Positions 1 to 5,745 of a stretch of DNA of 9,486 bases are shown in pieces; position 1 is the first letter of the stretch; each line of letters opens with the position of its first letter. Source of the stretch: Candidatus Brocadia sp. (GTDB lineage Bacteria; Planctomycetota; Brocadiia; Brocadiales; Brocadiaceae). A program made the translations under genes and the position numbers. The stretch lies in NCBI GenBank assembly GCA_030837935.1, contig JAUQXU010000316.1, positions 1 through 9,486 of the forward strand. The letters are read 5' to 3'. The notes under the pieces were generated by a model. The model was not told the origin of the DNA. It did no database searches and saw only the letters and a list, made by a program, of their open reading frames with translations.

Positions 1-815
1 ATTCTGGAGAGTAATATGCTTACCTCATCTAGAGCTATTTCAGGCGAGGTAACTCTTTCGCGCAACAAGGCGAAAGTCTTGTCTAATTCTTCTGCTGAAG
101 GACTTCCTGAGCCCGTGAGCGGGAAATGAGGGGTAGACGTAGAGGAGGTTTCCGGCGCAGCTGATGGACCTTGCTGCTTGATCTTTGCTAATTCTGCTTC
201 TAAAGCCTCTTTTGCCTTTTGGAGCTCTGTGATTGTCTTTTGTTTTTCCGCAAGTTCCTGATCAGCAATTTTCTTCGCCTCTGTATAATAAAGGAGCTGA
301 TTTTTAATTTCATCCTTACTCCTTTTTGCGTCAGCAACCTGTAATTCAAATTTTTCTGATATACTCTTGCCCGCCGCTTCAGCAGCACTAATCTCCTCTG
401 CTAATTTGTTTCTTGTGTTCTCTAATTCGGTAAGTTTACCTTGTTGTTCCTGAATTGTATTTTGCAGACCGCTTATCTGAACCCCCACAGCCGCCTTGAT
501 AGCGCCGAAAGTGTCAATTTCTTTCTGCAATTCAGCCACCTTGGTAGTCAAACCATCTTTTTCTGCAGCACAGGCAGTAAACTTATCTTCAACTTCCTTC
601 TTTGCAATCTGCACCTTGTCTAAATTTTCCATCATTTCGGGAACTTTTAAGACTTCTTTGCGCCCGGCACTCAGCTGTCTTTCAAGGCCATGCACCCGTT
701 CCTTTTGCAAACGGTATTTTTCGGTAACGGAAACTCCAAAACCAACACACAGCAGTCCGAAAAGACCCACCAATACTACCATAATTGCCTTTGCTTTCGT
801 GTTACAACTTGACAT
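1..815 (-). CDS. Membrane-anchored coiled-coil protein, partial (C-terminus beyond the left edge)
   Basis: An open frame reads leftwards from ATG at 815 without a stop to base 1, giving 271 codons. It begins MSSCNTKAKAIMVV. The start is supported by an AAAGGGGG ribosome-binding site six bases upstream. Residues 1-9 are short and basic, about 10-30 form one hydrophobic segment (AIMVVLVGLFGLLCVGFGV), and about 31-215 are rich in Glu, Lys, Gln, Ala and Leu in a heptad-like pattern typical of a long coiled coil. A Pro/Ser/Thr linker (about 216-240) then leads to another charged segment (AEELDKTFALLRERV). There is no proper lipobox before the Cys in GLLC, so a signal anchor with the coiled coil outside the cytoplasm is likelier than a lipoprotein. 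No enzyme motif is visible and I do not recognise the family. A role in envelope organisation or as a scaffold is only a guess. It diverges from dnaE. Confidence 0.8.
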   Translation of the reverse strand, partial: MSSCNTKAKAIMVVLVGLFGLLCVGFGVSVTEKYRLQKERVHGLERQLSAGRKEVLKVPEMMENLDKVQIAKKEVEDKFTACAAEKDGLTTKVAELQKEIDTFGAIKAAVGVQISGLQNTIQEQQGKLTELENTRNKLAEEISAAEAAGKSISEKFELQVADAKRSKDEIKNQLLYYTEAKKIADQELAEKQKTITELQKAKEALEAELAKIKQQGPSAAPETSSTSTPHFPLTGSGSPSAEELDKTFALLRERVTSPEIALDEVSILLSR

Positions 816-987
816 AGAATACCCCCTTTTGGTGTACTTTGGTTAAGTTTTTGATATTTTATTTATGCTTTATTAAGAACATTCAAAGATAATTTTAAAA
901 AATCTGACACGGCTAAGGATGATAGCAAAATATAAATTTAGTTTCAAGTAAAATTGTTATTGTAGAAATGTTATAAAAAATTGAACT

Positions 988-1013
988 TGATTTTTTGAAA
1001 GATATGTTACAAT
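988..1013 (+). promoter_or_regulatory. Weak candidate promoter towards dnaE
   Basis: A TACAAT box at 1008-1013 matches five of six bases of the sigma-70 -10 hexamer. A poor TTGATT -35-like hexamer lies 15 bases upstream, which is short of the usual 17. If used, it would give dnaE a leader of about 215 bases that includes the palindromic repeats. AT-rich DNA produces such matches by chance. Confidence 0.22.
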
Positions 1014-1090
1014 TCATGGTTAATAGTATTACTGTATAAAAACTTCTTTTTTGTAAGTTTTTTACCTCACCTTTATCGTTCGATTGAGCG

Positions 1091-1124
1091 TTCGTCTGAG
1101 CTCACGCCAAAGACTCACGACGAA
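1091..1124. repeat. Imperfect inverted repeat in the dnaE upstream region
   Basis: TTCGTCTGAG at 1091-1100 is answered by CTCACGACGAA at 1114-1124. The arms pair as TTCGTC with GACGAA and GAG with CTC, around a 13-base centre. It directly abuts the next palindromic repeat, so the two may be parts of one dispersed element. No function can be assigned from the sequence. Confidence 0.45.
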
Positions 1125-1125
1125 G

Positions 1126-1184
1126 TCCCCTCCTTACGAAGGAGGAGGAATGGGGTGGTTCATTTTGGTTGCGGCTGTGCTGCG
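1126..1184 (+). repeat. Dispersed palindromic repeat, copy 1
   Basis: The segment begins with CCCCTCCTTACGAAGGAGG, a 7-bp hairpin (1129-1135 with 1139-1145, loop ACG). It continues with GGGGTGGTTCATTTTGG and GCGGCTGTGCTGCG. The same order of blocks recurs in the same orientation at 8022-8084, so this is a dispersed repeat of about 60 bp and not a gene-specific regulator. It lies about 50 bp before the dnaE start, where the hairpin could affect the leader if it is transcribed. Confidence 0.7.
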
Positions 1185-1234
1185 ATAGACTAATTTACTT
1201 ATTTTACCAAAAACTATTTTTTAGAAATTTCTGA

Positions 1235-4200
1235 ATGAGCACAGATACTTTTATTCACCTTCATGTCCATAGTGAGTACAGCCTTCTTGACGGCGCTTGC
1301 AAAATCAGCGATCTCGTTGATAAGGCCAGTCAGCTGAAAATGTCTGCCCTTGCCCTGACCGATCATGGAAACATGTTTGGCGCTGTGGAATTTTATGAGG
1401 CGGCAAAGTCCAGGGGAATAAAGCCCATTTTAGGTTATGAGGCATACGTGGCGCAGGGCAGCCGTTTGGATAAAGAGTCGAAAAACGGAAAGGAAACGAT
1501 CAGTCATATTACCCTCCTGGCAGAAAATAACGAAGGGTATCGCAATCTTTTAAAGCTCACGACATCGGCATACCTGGAAGGCTTTTACTATAAACCAAGG
1601 ATCGATAAGGCGCTTCTCAAGGCACATTCCAAAGGACTTATTTGTCTCAGCGGCTGTATGACCTCGGAAATCAATCGTTATTTGGTAAAGAATCGCTCAG
1701 AAGATGCAGAGAAAGTGGCAAAGGAGTACAAGGATATTTTTGGCCCGGATCATTTTTATTTAGAAATCCAAAATAACGGAATCGATCAGCAAGAAAGGTT
1801 GGTATCAGAAGCAGCGGAGATAGGAAGGAAATTAGGTATCCCTCTTGTTGCGACAAATGACATACACTATATGAATATGGATGATGCCACAGCTCACGAT
1901 GCCCTCCTGTGTATCAATACGGGAAAGCACCTGTCAGACGTCCAAAGGATGCGATTCGGAACGAATGAGTTTTATTTTAAGAATTTTCAGGAAATGTCCG
2001 CCGTTTTTCAGCACATACCGGAAGCCATTGAAAATACCTTGAAAATTGCCGCACGCTGTAACGTAGAAATGTCTTTTGGAAAGATGCACCTGCCTAAATT
2101 CACTGCACCAGAAGGCTTATCCAATAGCGCCTATCTGAGAAAACTCTGCGAAGAGGGGGTAATTCAGAAATATGGCGCAATTACACAAAAGATCCGTGAG
2201 CGTCTTGACTACGAGCTTAAGGTTATTGAGAGCACGGGCTTTGTGGATTATTTTTTGATTGTCTGGGACTTTATTCATTTCGCCGTACAACAACGTATCC
2301 CTGCTACGGGCCGTGGTTCAGGGGCAGGCAGTCTGGTTGCCTACCTATTACATATTACGAATATTGACCCGATTGAAAATGATTTACTGTTTGAAAGATT
2401 TCTGAATGCAGAGAGAATCTCTATGCCTGATCTGGATATCGATTTTTGTGCGGAAGGCCGTGAAAAGGTTATCAAATATGTGAGGGAAAAGTACGGCGGC
2501 GACAGTAACGTTGCCCAGATCATTACCTTTGGAACGATGAAGGCGAAGGCCGTTATCCGTGATGTGGGACGGGTAATGAATATCCCTCTCTCTGAAGTTG
2601 ACAAGGTGGCCAAACTTATTCCCAATACGCTCAATATAACCTTAAAACAGGCATTGGAGCAGGAGCCTGCATTAAAGGCGTTGTATGAAAACGAAAAACA
2701 CATCCACGAGTTGTTTGATATCTCCAAAAAGCTGGAGGGATTATGCCGTCACGCCTCAGTGCATGCGGCAGGTATCGTAATTTCAGACGAGCCGTTAACC
2801 GAATATGTCCCGCTGGCAAAAAATGGCGACGTAGTTACAACACAATTTTATGATGAAATATTGGTAGATAAAATCGGGTTGTTGAAGGCCGATTTTCTTG
2901 GTGTTCGGAAATTAACGGTACTCGACAAAGCCCTCAAATTGATTCGTGAAACGACCGGAATGGATATTGACCTTGCAAAGATTCCCATGGATGATAAGCC
3001 AACATACGATTTGTTATCCCGTGGGGATGTAAAAGGAGTCTTTCAGGTAGAAACCAGCCGGGGATTTAAGGAGTTGTTAAAAAAGCTGAAACCAGACACA
3101 TTTGCAGACATCTTGCCGCTGGTGGCCTTATACAGGCCTGGTCCATTGCAAAGCGGAATGGTAGACTCCTTTATTAACCGAAAGCACGGGAGAGAAGAGG
3201 TAGCCTATCTTCATCCTTCCCTTGAACCGATCCTGAAAGAGACCTACGGAGTGATCTTATATCAGGAACAGGTCATGCGTATTGCCAATCGTTTGGCAGG
3301 ATTTTCCCTGAATCAGGCCGACAACCTTCGTAAGGCAATGGGAAAGAAAAAACCGGAGATTATGGCAAAATTCAAAGACCAGTTTATCAACGGCGCCATA
3401 GCCAATGGAATCCCAAAAGAGAGTGCCACGAGCATATTCGAGTTAATGGAGTACTTTGCAGGATATGGTTTTAATAAGTCTCATTCCGCTGCTTATGCGG
3501 TAATCACGTACCAAACGGCTTATCTGAAGACAAATTATCCGGTTCAGTACATGGTTGCACAGCTCAGTTGTGAAAAACAAAACATGGATAAGATTGTGGA
3601 CTATATTGAGGATTGCCGTCACATGGGTATTGCCGTGATTCCGCCCGATGTGAATGAGAGTCAAAACGACTTTACCATTTCCCAGGGAAACAAGATACGG
3701 TTTGGACTGGGGGCTATCAAGAATGTAGGCGATAAGGCCATCGAGTCCATAATACAATCCAGGGAAAAAGGCAGCAGGTACACTTCAATCCTGGATTTAT
3801 GCAAACGGGTTGATTTGCGTGTCGTCAATAAACAGGTCATCGAGTCTTTAATCAAGTCGGGGTCTTTAGACTCATTACATGACAATAGGGCAAAGCTGCT
3901 CGCCGGACTCGATACGGCTATGCAATTGGGGAGTATAGCAAGCAAAGAAAGACGAAAAGGCCAGAAATCCCTGTTTGATATGGACAGCGAACTGGATACC
4001 GCCGGGAAAGGAGATCCTGGGGCAGAAATTGCCGTGGACCGGTGGTCTGAAAAGGAGATACGCCAGGCAGAGAAGGAAAGCCTGGGTTTCTATTTGAGTT
4101 CGCATCCCCTGGATGCCTATAAGCAAAAGATTAAACAGTTATCTACCGTGTCGTCCGCAGAAATATCAGAACACGCTGATGGTGAAGAAGTAATAATAGG

Positions 4201-4705
4201 GGGTATCATCACCAACCTGAAGCCGAGTGTGACGAAGCGGGGCGATCCCATGATGTATATTACCTTAGAAGACTTGAAAGGTGCGGCTGAATGTGTTGTC
4301 TTTAGCAAGGAAATAAAGGCGTATCAGACGCTCCTAACCATAGACGAGGTTGTCTTTGTAAAGGGACAGATCGGTTTCCAGGGCACTGCCCCATCCATAC
4401 GGATAAAAGAGGTTATAGCAGAAAAAGATGCATTGAAGCGTTTGGCCAAATGCGTAACGATACAATGTAATGCATCTGACTTTGACGAATCAAAATTCAT
4501 GCAGCTCAAGGAAAGCATCAAGAAACACAGCGGCACGTGCCCCCTTTTCTTTGAGATTAACACACCCGATCAGGGCAACGTTCACATCAAAATCTCCAGT
4601 CAATATTTCGTGTCCGTAACAGATGGTTTTTTGTCATGTGCGAAAGAACTCTTTGGTTCAGAGGCGCTCAGGCTCAATCAGGCAGAACTGCTTGTGTTAG
4701 TTTAA
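1235..4705 (+). CDS. dnaE: DNA polymerase III subunit alpha (DnaE), complete
   Basis: This is the catalytic subunit of the replicative polymerase, which extends primed DNA in the cytoplasm while tethered to the beta clamp. It has 1156 residues, against 1160 in E. coli. The N-terminal PHP domain (about 5-215) keeps H10, H12, D19, H44, E69, H91, C141, D209 and H211, the full ligand set expected of a metal-binding PHP domain. The family-C core carries GRGSGAGS and PDLDIDFC with catalytic D401 and D403; the third aspartate is D553 in KADFLGVR. It also carries RPGPLQSGM, LYQEQVM and GYGFNKSHSAAYA. A helix-hairpin-helix region follows (about 824-870, GLGAIKNVGDKAIESI), then a QKSLF clamp-binding pentapeptide (910-914), an OB-fold (about 985-1060) and a C-terminal domain. 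ATG 1235 is chosen because the PHP domain begins at residue 6, although no Shine-Dalgarno sequence is visible before it. No frameshift or intein is seen. Confidence 0.98.
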   Translation: MSTDTFIHLHVHSEYSLLDGACKISDLVDKASQLKMSALALTDHGNMFGAVEFYEAAKSRGIKPILGYEAYVAQGSRLDKESKNGKETISHITLLAENNEGYRNLLKLTTSAYLEGFYYKPRIDKALLKAHSKGLICLSGCMTSEINRYLVKNRSEDAEKVAKEYKDIFGPDHFYLEIQNNGIDQQERLVSEAAEIGRKLGIPLVATNDIHYMNMDDATAHDALLCINTGKHLSDVQRMRFGTNEFYFKNFQEMSAVFQHIPEAIENTLKIAARCNVEMSFGKMHLPKFTAPEGLSNSAYLRKLCEEGVIQKYGAITQKIRERLDYELKVIESTGFVDYFLIVWDFIHFAVQQRIPATGRGSGAGSLVAYLLHITNIDPIENDLLFERFLNAERISMPDLDIDFCAEGREKVIKYVREKYGGDSNVAQIITFGTMKAKAVIRDVGRVMNIPLSEVDKVAKLIPNTLNITLKQALEQEPALKALYENEKHIHELFDISKKLEGLCRHASVHAAGIVISDEPLTEYVPLAKNGDVVTTQFYDEILVDKIGLLKADFLGVRKLTVLDKALKLIRETTGMDIDLAKIPMDDKPTYDLLSRGDVKGVFQVETSRGFKELLKKLKPDTFADILPLVALYRPGPLQSGMVDSFINRKHGREEVAYLHPSLEPILKETYGVILYQEQVMRIANRLAGFSLNQADNLRKAMGKKKPEIMAKFKDQFINGAIANGIPKESATSIFELMEYFAGYGFNKSHSAAYAVITYQTAYLKTNYPVQYMVAQLSCEKQNMDKIVDYIEDCRHMGIAVIPPDVNESQNDFTISQGNKIRFGLGAIKNVGDKAIESIIQSREKGSRYTSILDLCKRVDLRVVNKQVIESLIKSGSLDSLHDNRAKLLAGLDTAMQLGSIASKERRKGQKSLFDMDSELDTAGKGDPGAEIAVDRWSEKEIRQAEKESLGFYLSSHPLDAYKQKIKQLSTVSSAEISEHADGEEVIIGGIITNLKPSVTKRGDPMMYITLEDLKGAAECVVFSKEIKAYQTLLTIDEVVFVKGQIGFQGTAPSIRIKEVIAEKDALKRLAKCVTIQCNASDFDESKFMQLKESIKKHSGTCPLFFEINTPDQGNVHIKISSQYFVSVTDGFLSCAKELFGSEALRLNQAELLVLV

Positions 4706-4800
4706 ATATTTTGCCACTTTTCAAGGCGTAAAAGGAAGAACAAACTCATTTAAATTCATAAACGGCAGATATCTGAGAGTTATCCTGAGAAGGTTTATAG

Positions 4801-5068
4801 ATTGTGATTTTATTTTGAAATTCCTAACGATAAATTTAATACTATTCAATGAAAGCGCTATGAATCCCGTAGGGATGAAATGGTTATAGAAGTTACATAA
4901 TAACCCGGCGATAAACCCCTAAGGGGTGATATAATCGTTTTTCCGTGAAATGCCAGGCGTGTCCATTATGTCATCCCCTTGGGATTAGGTGTTGTTTTCG
5001 GTTTTTTTCATCTATAATCATTTTACCCCTTCGGGGTTCTTGTTTTCATATTTTTAATAAATCACAAT
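4801..5068. repeat. MITE-like inverted-repeat element with four hairpins
   Basis: Perfect 10-bp terminal inverted repeats, ATTGTGATTT at 4801-4810 and AAATCACAAT at 5059-5068, enclose 248 bp. Inside are four 13-base hairpins of the form (A/T)CCC-NNN-GGG(T/A): 4864-4876, 4915-4927, 4973-4985 and 5025-5037. The first is followed by GAAATGGTTATAGAAG, and the fourth, read on the other strand, by AAAATGATTATAGATG. The second is followed by GATAT and the third, on the other strand, by GACAT. The hairpins are therefore nested as an inverted pair of two-hairpin units. No transposase is encoded. A non-autonomous mobile element or a REP-like cluster is inferred; it may also end dnaE transcription. Confidence 0.55.
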
Positions 5069-5186
5069 TAATGAACACGTTTGGTATACCCATAGAGAAG
5101 AAGCCGATCATATACGTATTATTATGGTTGCCATCAGAAAGAAACCACGGGAAAAAGTGTGTTGACTTTCAAATATTATTTTATTC

Positions 5187-5216
5187 TTGACCTCTTGTTG
5201 GTTTCCATGTTACAGT
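5187..5216 (+). promoter_or_regulatory. Candidate promoter just before the heptamer array
   Basis: TTGACC at 5187-5192 matches five of six bases of the -35 hexamer. TACAGT at 5211-5216 (four of six of -10) follows at an 18-base spacing. A transcript from here would start at about the first heptamer unit and run through the riboswitch. An alternative -10, TATAAA at 5325-5330, lies nearer the aptamer but has no -35. Both are inferences. Confidence 0.3.
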
Positions 5217-5221
5217 GCCAA

Positions 5222-5312
5222 CTAAGCACTAAGCACTAAGCACTAAGCACTAAGCACTAAGCACTAAGCACTAAGCACTAAGCACCAAGCACCAAGCATC
5301 GAGCATCGAGCA
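5222..5312. repeat. Heptamer tandem repeat array, 13 units
   Basis: Nine perfect CTAAGCA units (5222-5284) are followed by two CCAAGCA units (5285-5298) and two TCGAGCA units (5299-5312), an uninterrupted 7-bp periodicity. Because seven is not a multiple of three, the CTAAGCA part puts a TAA in every forward frame and a TAG in every reverse frame, so the array cannot be coding. There are no spacers, so it is not a CRISPR. It ends about 40 bp before the riboswitch. Homogeneous units on one side and variant units on the other suggest expansion by slippage from the left. Confidence 0.95.
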
Positions 5313-5352
5313 TCAAAAGCTTGTTATAAAGTAGCGCAATAAAAACATTACG

Positions 5353-5470
5353 ACAAAAGCAAACCCTGAGCAATCAGGGGACGCAAAGCAAAGGGTCTTA
5401 GCTAAAAAAAACGGTTTAAACCGTCCAAACCGTTTAAGCGGCTAAAAATAAGACAGCCTTACTGCCGAAG
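5353..5470 (+). promoter_or_regulatory. Cyclic di-GMP-I (GEMM-I) riboswitch aptamer
   Basis: The conserved blocks of the class I c-di-GMP aptamer occur in order. AAAGCAAACC is followed by a hairpin with stem CCCTGA/TCAGGG (5364-5369 with 5374-5379) capped by a GCAA (GNRA) tetraloop, and then GGGACGCAAAGC. After this comes GGGTCTTAGC opening the second arm, whose stem GTCTTA (5395-5400) closes with TAAGAC (5449-5454). The aptamer ends with CAGCC-N5-GCCGAAG. In known members the GNRA loop docks onto the second arm and the ligand sits at the junction. The base helix here looks short (about three pairs, GCA/TGC). The second arm has an unusual insertion of nested palindromes at 5409-5435. It lies in the leader of the secreted propeller gene and is probably its transcriptional control. 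Confidence 0.9.
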
Positions 5471-5510
5471 ATGTTTCATGAAATATCTTTGCAGTAAGGC
5501 TTTTTTGTTT
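5455..5510 (+). terminator. Intrinsic terminator forming the riboswitch expression platform
   Basis: AGCCTTACTGC (5455-5465) pairs perfectly with GCAGTAAGGCT (5491-5501), and the stem continues inwards with AAGAT/ATCTT and TTT/AAA pairs. Six T residues, a G and four more T follow. The 5' arm is the same sequence that completes the aptamer's 3' end (CAGCC...GCCGAAG), so the two folds compete. Ligand binding should therefore hold back the terminator and allow read-through, an ON switch. The direction is inferred from the overlap and not measured. Confidence 0.88.
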
Positions 5511-5528
5511 TAAGGATAGTAGTTTACT

Positions 5529-5550
5529 AAAAATTCCGTGGCGAATTTTT
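5529..5550 (+). other. AT-rich hairpin in the leader
   Basis: AAAAATTC (5529-5536) and GAATTTTT (5543-5550) form a perfect 8-bp inverted repeat around CGTGGC. It lies just after the riboswitch terminator. It has no T-run beyond the stem, so it is not a clear second terminator; it may be a minor leader structure. Confidence 0.3.
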
Positions 5551-5745
5551 CTGGTTCCTTTAGAGAAAGCGCATCCCGAAGCTTTGTGCCTTCATAAATA
5601 ACGCTTACATTTTCATAGAGTTACGTGGAAAAACCGCATAGATGTTTTTGTCTGTAGATTACCCCTAAAATAGTCCGGCTTATTTCAAAGAACACACAAA
5701 TATACTTCTCTATTTCATATTCATAAATACACGGAGGTAAATAAA

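Larger units (their letters stand above)
816..1234. other. Divergent intergenic spacer, AT-rich, with palindromic repeats
   Basis: This 419-bp spacer lies between the divergent coiled-coil gene and dnaE. Bases 841-1060 are strongly AT-rich and carry no believable reading frame; promoters for both genes are expected here. Bases 1081-1185 are GC-richer and hold two repeat segments listed separately. A 12-codon frame at 1151 sits behind an AAGGAGG sequence, but that sequence is one arm of a palindrome, so I do not call it a gene. Confidence 0.7.
4706..5745. other. One-kilobase gene-free region with repeats and riboswitch leader
   Basis: No credible gene lies between dnaE and the next coding region. 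From left to right it holds about 95 bp without recognisable structure and no clear dnaE terminator, then the inverted-repeat element at 4801-5068 and about 150 bp of AT-rich sequence. A heptamer array (5222-5312), the cyclic di-GMP riboswitch with its terminator (5353-5510) and a 235-base leader ending in a good ribosome-binding site come next. The 81-codon frame at 4945-5190 crosses the hairpins of the repeat element and has no ribosome-binding site, so it is not called. Confidence 0.75.

Noticed and set aside
200..388. Minus-strand frame of 62 codons, very rich in Lys and Arg
   Set aside because: It is a different frame of the same coiled-coil gene and its basic composition comes from shifting Lys/Glu codons.
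441..846. Plus-strand open frames of 60 and 116 codons
   Set aside because: They lie opposite the minus-strand coiled-coil gene, which has a clear ribosome-binding site, transmembrane segment and heptad pattern; the plus-strand frames have none of these.
1151..1189. Short 12-codon frame MGWFILVAAVLR behind an AAGGAGG sequence
   Set aside because: The apparent ribosome-binding site is one arm of the dispersed palindrome, and the other copy of the repeat does not preserve the frame.
4945..5190. Plus-strand frame of 81 codons
   Set aside because: It crosses two palindromic hairpins and the end of the inverted-repeat element, has no ribosome-binding site, and shows no protein-like pattern.
5222..5312. 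Possible CRISPR array
   Set aside because: The 7-bp units are contiguous with no spacers, and no cas gene is in the window.
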